A DNA stretch of 64,000 bases from Paramecium sonneborni (GCA_905182985.1 CAJJDN010000096.1:91521-155520); one strand, 5' to 3'. Positions 24,904-36,828 are shown, numbered from the stretch's first letter. The notes: generated by a model from the letters alone, not told the origin. Translations and numbers: made by a program.

Positions 24904-26270
24904 ATGATGAATTAGTTTCTTGTAAGACCTTATAAACTCATTAAAAAAATTGAATGCAGTATCATCAACCTTCATGTATATGGTTAGAATGTATATCAAT
25001 AAAAGAATTTATTTTTAATGTTTTAATTATATAACATTATGTAATTATAATTAAAACTTTTAAGAAAAAGATAGAATTGCCTTTAGTTAATCAATATAAA
25101 CTTACTTATTATTTAAATTAATAGAATTTAATTAATAGAATTAGAGATTAGTAAATTTAAGACAAATTCAAAAAGAAGTAATTTATTAATATTTAAATGC
25201 AAAACTAGTTGATTAAAGAATCAGACCTTGAAGGAAAGAAGAAATTGTTCATGAAATGGGCCTTAAATTCTTTAAGAAAGTATTTCAACAACAACAATCT
25301 TCCCTATCACATTTTATCAACTTGCGTTTCTATCAAGCCCGGTTCAGCTTATAGATGTGCCACTCTGTAGTCATATCCTAACCAAGGAGTGTGGAAGTGT
25401 TTGCAATCACTTCCTGAAAATGTTAGGAATGATTTAAGAACATATTTCATAGAAGAATTAAAACTAGTGGAAAATAAATTTCCATAGTCTATTTTGATAG
25501 AGATTAAAAAAAGAATCTAAAAAGACTTTGATTTTGCTAACTTTTATAGAGAATTTAAAAGTAATGAAGTCCAAATATAAACTTCAACAATTGAAAATGA
25601 AACAAATGATACACCGTAAATTGAATCTGACCTAACAAATAATAAGATAAAATAAAAAAAATGGTCAAAGGGATAAGGCTTTGTAAGTGAATCAAGACAA
25701 ATTTTAATATAAATGTAAATATGTAATAGATTTCCACCTCTTATTCCTGTAAACAATTTACATTATCATAAACTAAGAACTCTTTATGAAAAGATTAAGG
25801 AATAAAAGTTTAAAATGTCTGATGATATGCAGCAATTTTAAATGGAACTTGAAAAATTTTGTAGATAAGAATTCTTTCCTTAAGAAATAGGAAAAAGAAA
25901 AAAAATAAAAAAAAATATTGATCAGTAATAAATTGAACAGATTGATATCCAAGAAATCACATAATCAAAATGCTTTATCAAAGTAGAAAATGAAGATATT
26001 GACATATTGGGCAACTTTAAAGAAAGAGTTAAAAAAATCGAGCCTGGAATTTAGCTCTTTATTCCAAATTTAACATAACTAGATTAATAAACAAGAAATT
26101 ATTACTAACAAATGGAAGATCATTATTATAAAGAATTATATTATAAGGAGAAAGTAGAAAATATGGAAATAAATCCAAAAAATATCCTATAAAGTTGGAG
26201 ATAAAACTATTAAATTTTTTAATGTAAAGTTGTTTAATAGAAAATTGAATTTTAATCAGATTATATTTGA
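24904..26270 (+). CDS. Hypothetical basic/helical protein
   Basis: The main frame runs from ATG 25197 (MQNQLIKESDLEGKKK) through 357 codons to TGA 26268-26270 with no intron. It includes a segment reading YRCATLQSYPNQGVWKC and a Lys/Gln/Glu-rich C-terminal half. The same frame is open upstream to about 25080 (NQYKLTYYLNQQNLINRI). A separate frame starts at ATG 24904 (MMNQFLVRPYKLIKKIEC). I infer one gene starting at 24904 whose first splice or a frameshift I cannot place. If that is wrong, 25197-26270 is the safe core. No family recognised. Confidence 0.5.
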
Positions 26271-26399
26271 GTTCTCTTATGTATTTAAATTATTATTCTT
26301 TTTATTTTGATAATTGAAATTATTGATATACAATTGAAATTCTAGAATCGTTAAATTATCATAAATGACGGCGTTCAATTTCAAATAAATTATGCTAAA

Positions 26400-26906
26400 A
26401 TGAAAGTTTAAGTATTATTTGGTTCCAACTTTTAGAGAATTCAAATCCCAGTATATATGGCTGTACTTAAACCTATATATGCAGTTTGCCCTTTTTCTAC
26501 CTATGTTTTTTTTCAAAAAGATTATCAAACCAAGGTTTTGGAAAAAAATATGGAAATTTGAGATAATTTTTAAATATCCTTTAATTAAATTCAAATAATA
26601 TATATATTTAGAGAGAAGTTTTTGATTTAGATGAGGAAACTAAATCATCAAAAAATAAAATGATTAAAATAATGCAAAAGAATTAAAAATAAAAAAAATT
26701 TACCATAAATTTCATAATATCAAAATTAGAATTAACAAATAACTAAGCTTATTATTAATTTGATTATAATAACAGAAATTAAATAAAACAACTGATAGAC
26801 AAAACTTATAAAATTATAAGAGTAAATTAATCTTTTTATTTAGCATTTATCTAAAATTCATGACGAACTTATCTCTTGCAGGAGAAGCTGTAAAATAAAA
26901 ATATGA
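26400..26906 (+). CDS. Small hypothetical protein, structure uncertain
   Basis: ATG 26400 begins MKVQVLFGSNFQRIQIPVY. The frame meets a TGA near 26560 and resumes in a coding-like block REVFDLDEETKSSKNKM. A clear 22-nt GTAAAT..TAG intron then leads to HLSKIHDELISCRRSCK and TGA 26904-26906. The join between the first two blocks would need an intron much longer than normal here, so an indel or decay is possible. No domain recognised. Confidence 0.35.
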
Positions 26907-27027
26907 TTTTAAAAATAACTAATAAATTATATTAAATCTATTAATCATTATATATTTAAAGAAAAAATAATTATAAAAGGAATTGAAATTCAAAAAATTA
27001 ATCTAACCTAAACTCTAGTTAGACATG

Positions 27028-27825
27028 ATATTACAAATTACAAACATAATAATCTATTAGTTAGATTATTGATTATAACAATATTAGAGATTAAAATAAT
27101 GAAATAACAAAAATAATTGATTTACTCAAAGATTGCCCAAAAGTTTGTGAATAATGTACCACCGATAAAATTTGTACAAAGTGTCTATATGTCTATCCTA
27201 TGATTAAGGTATGCGCGTTGAATCATGTTATGCTAAATACTTAAAAATATTACTTGAATAAAGAAAATTGTGACACAGGAGATTTAATCTCAAGTAATGA
27301 AATATTAATGGATATTCTTTAAATTAATGTTTTAAGTAAAAATGTAGAGTATTTAAAGTTAATAAATAATATTAAACTTTTTACATTAAACTGATTTACT
27401 TTGATGTTTTTATTCTTATAAAGGGGAGGTTATTATGGTCATCCTATTCTTCTTTAATATAAGATAGTGATTGTTTTGATTTATGTAAAGGTAAATTTTT
27501 AAATTATATAAACTTTAAATGTGAAGGATCATGTTCATATGAATATAAAGTAATAGATAAAGTTTCAAATATATATGCTTATGTTGAAAAATGTGGAGAA
27601 GTCTTTGCAACTTTTATTTATTATTGGGACAATATCTTTGGTTTATATTAATTTATATATAAATATTAATATATTTAAATCTCTCTTCTTTCTATTTAAA
27701 ACTCTATGTTTTTATTCATTAAATTAATTAATAATATGTAAAACAAAAAAATAATATTACTAATAATAAATAAATAAAAATTATAAATAGTTAGAACATT
27801 TTAATTTTAAAATGCTTTTATATGA
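27028..27825 (+). CDS. Cys-rich protein, 5' end unresolved
   Basis: A frame open from about 27028 reads DLLKDCPKVCEQCTTDKIC then TKCLYVYP, a CxxxCxxC...CxxC pattern like ciliate surface Cys-rich modules. After a probable intron around 27360-27430 a second Cys block follows (DSDCFDLCKGKF; FKCEGSCSYEYK) and then hydrophobic and low-complexity sequence to TGA 27823-27825. No ATG was found for the first exon. The 3' part, from 27374, is repeated exactly at 28403-28854 because of the duplication described separately; the second copy has no 5' half. Confidence 0.4.
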
Positions 27826-28401
27826 ATTAATGATTCAATAGAACAAACAGATTTATATTAAAAATAAGTGGAGTTATGTATTATAATTATAAGTATCTAA
27901 AAAGTAATTCTTAAAACATCAGGTACGTGCTAAGGCCAAAGCAGCCATTACAGAAGTATTTGAACTATTTAGAGGCTTAGCACGATAGTACTGGAGTTCT
28001 TTGAGCAAGAGGGTAGTTTTACAGAGATCAAATTTTTCAATCTGTTAGACTTTTTCGCTAAGTTTTTTGAGATATAAATATGTACGTTAAAACTCTAATT
28101 TTCAATTACTATAATCTATTGTTGTCTTATGCAGAGTCATTTCTAGTTAAACAGGTTTCTGAAGTTTCTTAAGAACTATTGGAAATCAATTTTTTTTCAG
28201 TGGATTTTTCTGTAATTATTTTATTTGTGCTCTTAGAAGATTTTGTAAGCTCTTAAATTGTGAGAGTACGCTTTTTAGTATTCCGATCAATCAAAGGTGA
28301 AATGGATTTTTAGGTTGGCATATAAGATCTGGCAGATAAATTCATAAAGTTAACAAATAATTAATAATAAAATGACATTAATTTATATTCTAGTGTTCTA
28401 T
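27374..28401. repeat. First copy of a perfect 1,028-bp direct duplication
   Basis: Sequence from AAACTTTTTACATTAAACTG to ..GTGTTCTAT matches 28403-29430 at a constant offset of 1,029 with no difference seen. It ends exactly at the N at 28402. It contains the 3' end of the Cys-rich gene, a whole small minus-strand gene, and the first 30 nt of the large YYWD-repeat gene (ATG at 28372). This is how two contigs with overlapping ends look when joined by a nominal gap instead of being merged. Confidence 0.9.
27919..28345 (-). CDS. Small basic hypothetical protein (copy 1)
   Basis: ATG 28345-28343 (MNLSARSYMPTQKSISPLID), one 28-nt GTACAT..TAG intron, TGA 27921-27919, about 132 residues. It is Ser/Thr/Lys-rich in the first half and has a short helix in the second (EKVQQIEKFDLCKTTLLLKE), ending ALALART. 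Identical to the copy at 28948-29374. No family recognised. Confidence 0.6.
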
Positions 28402-28402
28402 N
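28402..28402. other. Single unresolved base (assembly gap)
   Basis: The only N in the window. It sits exactly between the two identical 1,028-bp copies, so it marks a scaffold join. Confidence 0.95.
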
Positions 28403-29430
28403 AAACTTTTTACATTAAACTGATTTACTTTGATGTTTTTATTCTTATAAAGGGGAGGTTATTATGGTCATCCTATTCTTCTTTAATATAAGATAGTGAT
28501 TGTTTTGATTTATGTAAAGGTAAATTTTTAAATTATATAAACTTTAAATGTGAAGGATCATGTTCATATGAATATAAAGTAATAGATAAAGTTTCAAATA
28601 TATATGCTTATGTTGAAAAATGTGGAGAAGTCTTTGCAACTTTTATTTATTATTGGGACAATATCTTTGGTTTATATTAATTTATATATAAATATTAATA
28701 TATTTAAATCTCTCTTCTTTCTATTTAAAACTCTATGTTTTTATTCATTAAATTAATTAATAATATGTAAAACAAAAAAATAATATTACTAATAATAAAT
28801 AAATAAAAATTATAAATAGTTAGAACATTTTAATTTTAAAATGCTTTTATATGAATTAATGATTCAATAGAACAAACAGATTTATATTAAAAATAAGTGG
28901 AGTTATGTATTATAATTATAAGTATCTAAAAAGTAATTCTTAAAACATCAGGTACGTGCTAAGGCCAAAGCAGCCATTACAGAAGTATTTGAACTATTTA
29001 GAGGCTTAGCACGATAGTACTGGAGTTCTTTGAGCAAGAGGGTAGTTTTACAGAGATCAAATTTTTCAATCTGTTAGACTTTTTCGCTAAGTTTTTTGAG
29101 ATATAAATATGTACGTTAAAACTCTAATTTTCAATTACTATAATCTATTGTTGTCTTATGCAGAGTCATTTCTAGTTAAACAGGTTTCTGAAGTTTCTTA
29201 AGAACTATTGGAAATCAATTTTTTTTCAGTGGATTTTTCTGTAATTATTTTATTTGTGCTCTTAGAAGATTTTGTAAGCTCTTAAATTGTGAGAGTACGC
29301 TTTTTAGTATTCCGATCAATCAAAGGTGAAATGGATTTTTAGGTTGGCATATAAGATCTGGCAGATAAATTCATAAAGTTAACAAATAATTAATAATAAA
29401 ATGACATTAATTTATATTCTAGTGTTCTAT
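28403..29430. repeat. Second copy of the 1,028-bp duplication
   Basis: Identical to 27374-28401. It continues into unique sequence after ..GTGTTCTAT with the rest of the YYWD-repeat gene, so this is the contig that carries that gene in full. The truncated Cys-rich gene fragment (28403-28854) at its left end should not be counted as a second gene. Confidence 0.9.
28948..29374 (-). CDS. Small basic hypothetical protein (copy 2, likely assembly duplicate)
   Basis: Same protein as at 27919-28345, at an offset of 1,029. It is divergent from the YYWD-repeat gene: its ATG (29374-29372) is only 26 bp from that gene's ATG at 29401. In the true genome there is probably one copy. Confidence 0.55.
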
Positions 29431-32400
29431 GCATTAAACTTAGTGCTTGGAAAATTCACGACATTGAATGAAGCACTATTATTCAATCCTATAACCCTTT
29501 ATGTACCTGAATGTGTAGAATAACCAAAATTTGATAATATCATTATAAGTATTCGTTATTGGATTGAAATATTACAAACTGATGATTGTGATTTGTAGAC
29601 TGACTTAGAAACTTTAAAGTAAATAAAAACAACTCTCCCAGAGTCAAATTTATTTTTGAGTTCTTTCATATAAAAAGATCAATTTAAAATTCATGGATTA
29701 ATGCAAATCACTGATGATATATGCACAGATGCTTAAAGTAATATATATGATAAAAGATTTATAGATTAGCCAGGCTATATAATCGATTTATTAAAGAAAG
29801 AGCTTTAATCAATTATTGATTCTTTAGAGGAAATTTTGGCCACACCAAATAAGCAACGAAAGATCTCTGCATTAAACTCTTAAGTAGAGGAAGTCTAAAC
29901 ATACCAAGAATTTTGTTTCTAAAAGGAAGAAAGACAGAGGCGCAAGGCACAAGATACGATTAATTAACAAGCACAAAACATAAAAAACGAAGTAGGTTAT
30001 ATAGATGATGCTTATGGTACATCAAGCACTTAAAATTAGAATTAGGGATCAACAGATACATCATCTTCTACTTATTAATCCAACTAATAATAATAAAACA
30101 CAAAGTATTAAGGGACTTCATAGCCAATCAATTGTAATGACCATGCAACTTAAAGTTAATAATAAAGTTCTGATCAATAAATTAGTGGCAGTGTTTCTTC
30201 AAACACTTAGTAATACACTTCAAATTAATAATAAACAAGTACATCCTCATAATCATAAACTTCTTAATAACAAAATTAAACAATTAATTCTTCCACTTAA
30301 TATGAGACACAATAACCATCATCTTCCCAATAATTTTAGAATACATAGGCATAATAAGCTACTGTTTACGATTCCGGATCATAAAATCCAATATAAGAAC
30401 CAACTGGTAGGTCATAATAAACATATTAACCAATTTAAAATTCATCAACATAACAAAACCAACCTATATATTAACCTTAATAGTAATTATCCCCTGATGC
30501 TTAATAATTCCCAAATTAACCACAGACATCATCAGGATCAAATGTAAATCCTCAATAATAGTAATTAAATCAACCTTGTGAAATACCAAAACCACCATAA
30601 GAGCCTCAACAAAATCCTCCTTAAATACCGAGTCAAATTCCATAACCTCAACCAACCTAAATTCCTCCATAAACATAACCTTAACAACCCCCTCCTTAAG
30701 GACCTCCATAGACTTCTACTTAAATACCGCCCTAAGAACCTTCATAAATTCCACCTTAAGCACCGCGCTAAGTACCTCCTGAAGCACCACGTTAAGCACC
30801 ACCCTAAGTACCACCTTAAGAACCACCTTAAGCTCCACCTTAAGCTCAACCTTAACCACCACCTTAAGCACCTCCTGAAACACCACCTTAAGCTCCACCA
30901 TAACAACCACCTTAAGCTCCACCATAACAGCCACCGTAAGCATCTCCTGAAACACAACCTAAAATTACTCCGTAAATACCTCCTTAAGACTGTTCATAAC
31001 CACCTGCTTAAGCTCCTCCACAGAACGTTCCAGTTTAACCGCCTGTTGAGCCACCGAAACCACTTGAACCTCCTGTTGAACCACCTAAACCACCTATTGA
31101 ACAATCGAAACCACCCGTTGAACCACCATAACCTCCAGTTTAACCACCATAACCTCCTGTTGAACCACCTAAACCACCTGTTGAACAACCGTCACCTCCA
31201 GTTTAACCACCATAAACTCCTGTTGAACCATCTAAACCACCTATTGAATAACCATAACCACCATAACCACCATAGCCATCATAACCTCCTGTTGAACCAC
31301 CTAAACCACCTATTGAATAACCATAACCTCCTGTCGAGCCACCACAACCCCCTGTCGATCCACCTAAACCACCTGTTGAACCACCTAAACCTCCAGTACA
31401 ATAACCACAGTCACCCTCACCTACAGAAACATAAAAACCTTCTGAAACTGTAATTTCACCAACTTCAAAAGAATAAATTAAAACAAACATAACAGTCAAT
31501 GGAAACAGAACTACTGAAGTTGAAGGTTTGATCAAATAATTACAAGAAGGGAAAATGGAAAATGTTTCCATTAATATTACTGTTTACTAAAATTCAAATA
31601 CAACAACGATTGGAAGTTAAAATGGGGAATTGTTAACAATACTAGAGGCATTATGTAAATAATATAATTTAATTAAAAGTATCAACATAACCCGCTTGTT
31701 CTGCTCCAGCTTAACCAGTAGTAGTAGTAGTATAATAAGAGGATGACGATTGTAAGGAAATAGTATAACCAATCAAACCAAAACCAGAAGAAAAGCCAAT
31801 AGTTGTTATTTAATCAGAAGAAGAAGAAGAAGAAGAATTATATCCTGAAATGTCCTTTCCAGAGCCAAAATAAGAAGATCAACCAGAACCTGAAGAATAA
31901 CCTGAATCTATATCAGAGGAAGAAATGGAGCCTCTTCCAGAGGAAGAACCTGAACCAGAAGAAATCACAGAAGAAGTAACTGATCCCATTCCAGATGAAC
32001 CTATTAGTGTTAATACTACAAAACCTGCTGAACCTTTGCCTTTACCAGAAGAAGAGGAACCTTTTGAAGAATAACCTTATTTTGAAGAATAAATTCCATA
32101 TGAGGAAGAACCTTACTTTGAAGAATTACCAGAAGAAATAATACCTTCTGATACTAAAAACATAACTAAACCTGCTGAACCTCTTCCTATACCTGAACCA
32201 GAAGATGAGCCTTTTTAAGAAGAATTTATTGAACCAGATCCTATTGAAGATCCAGCTGATACATTTAATGAAACAAAAATTGTTGAACCTCTTCCTATTC
32301 CTGAAGAATAATATTTTGAAGAGGAGATAACTGTAATAGAAGAACCTTTTGTTAATTAAACTAAGCCAGCTGAACCTATTGAAATCCCAGAAGAGTTAGA

Positions 32401-34845
32401 ACCTGAAGAAATTGTAGTAGTGAAAAATGAAACGAAATAAGCTGAACCAATACCTATCCCAGAAGAAGAACCAGAGGAATATATTCCTGAAGAAGTTGTT
32501 GTTGTATCAGATTCAAAAAATACCACAAAAACAAGTTAACCCTTACCAATTCCAGAGGATGATAATGAAGAAATAATCTATGAGGAATTTTACTATGAAG
32601 AATATTACGAAGAAATTGTTGTAATAACACCTGTTAAAAACACAACTAAATCTGCAGCTCCTTTGCCTTTCCCAGAGGATGAAGATGATGATGATTGGGG
32701 TTAGATGGCCTTCGGAGATGAAAGTGATGAGGGTGAATGGGAAACTTATTGGGATGGATCTTAATATGTTAAAAGAAAGAAATCCACCACTGTTATCGAA
32801 TATGAATATTATTGGGATGTTGATTCCTAAAGTTATAAAACTAGAGTCAAGGGATCTGGTCCTAATGAGGATGATTATGAACTCTATTGGGACGGTTCAA
32901 GATACTTGAAGAGAAAAAAAGGAACTTAGACTTATGATAAAAATACAAAGCCATCAGGAACATATACTTATGATGGTTATGTTTATGAACAATATTGGGA
33001 TCAAAGTTCAAATTCTTATTTATGGAGAAGATATAGAGTAGGTTCAACATAATATGAAAGTGGATATTATGAATTTTATTGGGATGAAAGTACTCAAACT
33101 TATAAATTCAAATAATCCAGTTCTTCTACTAGCACAACTAAATCGAGCTCTTAGAGTTCTTATACATATAATGGATACTAATATGAGTAATATTGGGATC
33201 AATCTTCAAATTCTTACAAATGGAGAAGAAGGTAGGTAGGATCAAATACATGGGAATCCGGGGATTATGAATATTATTGGGATTCAACTAGCCAAAGTTA
33301 TAAGTTCAGACAATCAGGTAGTTCTTCAACGTAAAGTTCTTAAACTTCTTATACATATAATGGATATTACTATGAATAATATTGGGATCAATCTTCAAGT
33401 TCTTACAAATGGAAAAGAAGATAGGTAGGATCAAATACTTGGGAATCTGGAGAATATGAATATTATTGGGATTCAACTAGCCAAAGCTATAAGTTCAGAC
33501 AATCAGGTAGTTCTTCAACGTAAAGTTCTTAAACTTCTTATACATATAATGGATATTACTATGAATAATATTGGGATCAATCTTCAAATTCTTACAAATG
33601 GAGAAGAAGGTAGGTAGGATCAAATACTTGGGAATCTGGAGAATATGAATATTATTGGGATTCAAATAATTAGGCTTATGTTTGGAGATTGAAAAAATAA
33701 TCATAGTCGTAAGAAGAGGAGTATGAGTGGCAATGGGATTGGGATACTAATTCTTATTAATGGAGAAGGAAAGCAGGTTCATATGATACAAATCAATACG
33801 AATAATATTGGGATTCAACAAGCTAATCCTATTAGTGGAGAAAGAAAAGTAGTTCTTCTTATAATTATGATGATGGCGAATATGAATATTATTGGGATGC
33901 TAATACCTAATCTTATTAGACTAGATAGAAAGGTAGTGCTTCTCAATAAATTGAGTATGAGTATTATTGGGATTATGACACTTAATCTTACTAAGTTCGT
34001 GAAAAGGGAAGCAGTTAACAATCAGAAGGATATTCAACTTCATCAAGTTCAACTACATATTATGAATAATATTGGGATGCTGATTCCTAATCATATAAGT
34101 GGAGAGTAGTTTCGAACGATTAAGTAAGTCAAGCAAGTACTTATGATGATGGATAATATGAATATTATTGGGATGCATCTACAAACTCCTATAAGACAAG
34201 ATTAAAATAAAGAGGTGGAAGCAGCTCCTCACAATATTCTTACTCTGATGGTGAACAAACTTATTCATACTCTACAACATATAATGTAACTTCAAGCACT
34301 GATTACTGGGAAGAATATTATGTAAATGAAGAAGGTGAAATGGTTACTTTAAATAAAGGAGCTTCATTTTTAAATAATAATGATATTTTATAATCAGATA
34401 ACCAATCACATGAAAAATGGATTAGCTAAGATGTATATTTTGTATTTAAAATTAGGCTAAATAAACAGATGATTCATTAGAATCTTAAGATGATCCAACT
34501 AATCAGGCAAAATTCATCTATAAAACTAATCCAGTATGGGAAAAGGATGAGGAATAAATTTACAAGTCTTACAATTTAAGAAGCAAGAATATTAAGAATG
34601 CTGCAAAAATGAAAAACATTAATAATAATCATAATAATAATAATAATCAATAGAATAAACCAAAGAAATAAATTGTTGCTACAAGTTTCAATTTCAGAAC
34701 TATCCCATTAGCATAGGATGATAAAGTTGAAAAACAACAACAATTGAAAAATTAACCAGAATTTATTGATAAAAAGGAAGCCACTGATGAATAATAGAAT
34801 TCTTCTGTGTTTAGGAAAATAATGAATATTTTTAGTCATAATTGA
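29401..34845 (+). CDS. Giant secreted low-complexity protein with YYWD aromatic repeats
   Basis: About 1,800 residues. Signal peptide MTLIYILVFYALNLVLG, then a helical region of about 190 residues. Next come a Gln/Ser/Thr-rich stretch, a Pro/Gln region (QIPPQAPRQVPPEAPRQAPP) turning into PPVEPPKPP repeats, and a short folded-looking segment with NITVNGNRTTEVEG. After a 25-nt intron (GTAAATAATA..AAAG) there is a Glu/Pro region built from PEPLPIPEEE-like units. Seventeen aromatic units of the form Y-E-x-Y-W-D-x-x-S-x-S-Y-K-x-R follow, then an Asn/Lys tail after a 23-nt intron; TGA 34843-34845. Almost no Cys. No known domain; secretion or extracellular matrix use is inference. Confidence 0.85.
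31040..31420 (+). repeat. Pro-Val-Glu/Gln tandem repeat inside the giant secreted protein
   Basis: The DNA repeats CCACCTAAACCACCTGTTGA and variants; translated it gives PPVEPPKPPIEQ and PPVQPPQPP units about 10-13 residues long. TAA codons supply the Gln, so with the standard code this region looks like noise. The unit resembles PEVK-like extended elastic sequence in composition only. Confidence 0.85.
32730..34220 (+). repeat. About 17 tandem YYWD units
   Basis: Each unit has the core Y-E-(Y/Q/F/L)-Y-W-D, 5-7 polar residues, S-Y, then a basic pair such as KWR, KFR or KTR. Between 33240 and 33700 the units are organised as a 189-nt (63-residue) super-repeat holding two units, nearly identical at DNA level (TATGAATAATATTGGGATC at 33371 and 33560). 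Later units are more diverged. Recent local duplication is therefore likely. Confidence 0.85.
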
Positions 34846-34900
34846 AATGACATGAAATAATTACAATATTAATCTATTTCACTACAACTTCTGATATAAA

Positions 34901-35530
34901 TCAAATTATTTTAGGCACAAATTTTAGATATGGAGCCGAAATAGGATTTTTGTAATATTTCTATAACTCATTTTAAAAGTAATTGTTTAGTTAATTAAAT
35001 TTATCATCTATTTCTTCTTGAGTTTGAATAATTTTATAATTTCTAGCAATTCTTTCACTCATCATAATAAAATCATGTGGTAAGGGTTAATCATCAGGTA
35101 CTTAATTGAGAGTTTAGAAATTTTTCATTATTTCTAGATTTTAATGGCTAAGATCTTCTATTGAACCCAAAATAGCTTCTAATGAAACTTCTTCAATATT
35201 TTCATCTTCTAATAATGCTTGATTTTAAATTAATTTACCAAGATGAGCTTATAATCTAAAGTATTTGAAATATTCTACAATTTTATATTAGTAAAGATGA
35301 ACTTTCTTCGATCATGAAAGTATTATTTTTGATTTAAAGATTTTGCATTTTCTGGTCTAAATACTTCTAATTTATTTTCCAATTTTTCAATTTCTTCTTT
35401 CGTCTAAGTAATTCTTGTTTAGAGTAATCTAAATATAGTTTAAAATAAACTTTTTAAAATCTTAAGTTGTCTATTAAGCCCTTTCTTTTTCAGCGATAGA
35501 TATTCTTTGAATATTTTGGGACTAATGCAT
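34901..35530 (-). CDS. Coiled-coil hypothetical protein with a frameshift
   Basis: Starts ATG 35530-35528 (MHQSQNIQRISIAEKERAQQ). After a possible 22-nt intron it reads EEIEKLENKLEVFRPENAK. The frame then has to shift by one base near 35300 to continue as HLYQYKIVEYFKYFRLQAH, a Glu-rich helix, HDFIMMSERIARNYK, and TGA 34903-34901. About 190 residues. The C-terminal half is the most secure. No family recognised. A one-base error near 35300 is more likely than decay because both sides look intact. Confidence 0.5.
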
Positions 35531-35591
35531 ATAAATAATAATAAATATACTATTAATGTTGGATATTAAAATAAATAGATATTTAATAATC

Positions 35592-36828
35592 TCAATTCAT
35601 ATATTTTTCATACTTCTTAAAATTACGAGTGAGTATGTCTTCAAGTGGCCCTAATAATCTTTTAAATGTATCTCTATCTAAATAGACAACAGTGCATGGA
35701 GTCTAAAAAATAAGTGAATATAAGTATAACCTCAGCAATAACAGATGCAGCTCTTGGTGCTTATCTAAGTAAGGCAATTTCACCAAAATAATCACCTTCT
35801 TTATAAAAATAGACAACTTAAGCAGGTTAACCTAAGAAAAGTAGATAGTAAAAATACTTTGATTTAAGACTTTGGTGGCTACTGCTTCTCCTTTTTCAAG
35901 GAAATAAAAGATATCTCCTTCATCTCCTTCTTTAACGATGTAATCTCCAATATTAAAATTTTTGCTTTTGAGTGCATCTGCAATTTAAGATCTACTATAT
36001 GGATCAAGTTCATGAAGTAATTCAACATGAGCCAGAAAGTATTCATATCTTTCTCTCTTTCTAATAGCAGCATCTTTGACTATATGATTGAATGTTCCTC
36101 TATCTAGAGAGAATAGGACACAGTTTTCTTCTGCAACTATAGTAGCTGCTCTTGGTGAATTGTATAGGAGTGCTAATTCACCAAAAGATTCTCCTGGTTT
36201 GTAAGTTTTAAGATGAACTGAATCTTGACCAGCCTTAGTCTTTGAGCAATCTAAAGTTCCTTCATCAACAATATATAGATTGTCTCCGTCATCTCCTTAT
36301 CTGATTACAATATCTCCTTTTAGATATTAGATGACTTCCATAGCATTAATTACAATTCTTAAATCATGTTCATCTAATTCTGAGAACATAAATGATTAAG
36401 CTAATTTCTCTTTAATTCTCTAAATTTGCAAGTGAGACTTTGCAACTATTTTAGGTTTGAAATTAGTTTTTTTATTATAAATTCCATAGACTTCGGCACT
36501 AACACTGGCTCTATCAGGTCGAATTGGATTATTAGCATAAAGTTCATAGTCATCTTCATCTGACTCTGTTTCATCTGATGATTCGACTGTGTCATTATGA
36601 ATTTATTAATTATGGTTTAATCCATTTTCTATTTAAGCTAATGATAGGATGTACAATATCAATACCTCCATTTACGCTTAACCATTCAATTGATGCTTGG
36701 GTCTATTTAAATCATAATTAAATTTTATTTACCACGTTATCAGGCTTTTCTTTCACTAAGTAAAGTGCCAATTATTCTAAGATGGGATTTACGTTATTGA
36801 TGAGATATTCGTGATCTTAATTTTACAT
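35592..36828 (-). CDS. cAMP-dependent protein kinase regulatory subunit
   Basis: Binds and inhibits the PKA catalytic subunit; cAMP releases it. ATG 36828-36826 opens a dimerisation/docking-like helix pair (EYLINNVNPILEQLALYLVK). A Glu/Asp-rich linker and the inhibitory site RPDRASVSAEVYG follow, aligning with RRGAISAEVY of type I R subunits. Two cyclic-nucleotide-binding domains carry the phosphate-binding cassettes FGELALLYNSPRAATI and FGEIALLRQAPRAASV. TGA 35594-35592, about 376 residues, normal size. Four introns of 26-30 nt. Both cassettes keep the Glu and Arg needed for cAMP. Confidence 0.95.

Noticed and set aside
27374..29430. True tandem gene duplication
   Set aside because: Perfect identity plus an N exactly at the junction is better explained by unmerged contig ends.
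30464..31571. Minus-strand ORFs rich in Gly/Ser or in Leu/Arg/Trp repeats
   Set aside because: They are antisense shadows of the Pro/Gln repeat region of the giant secreted gene.
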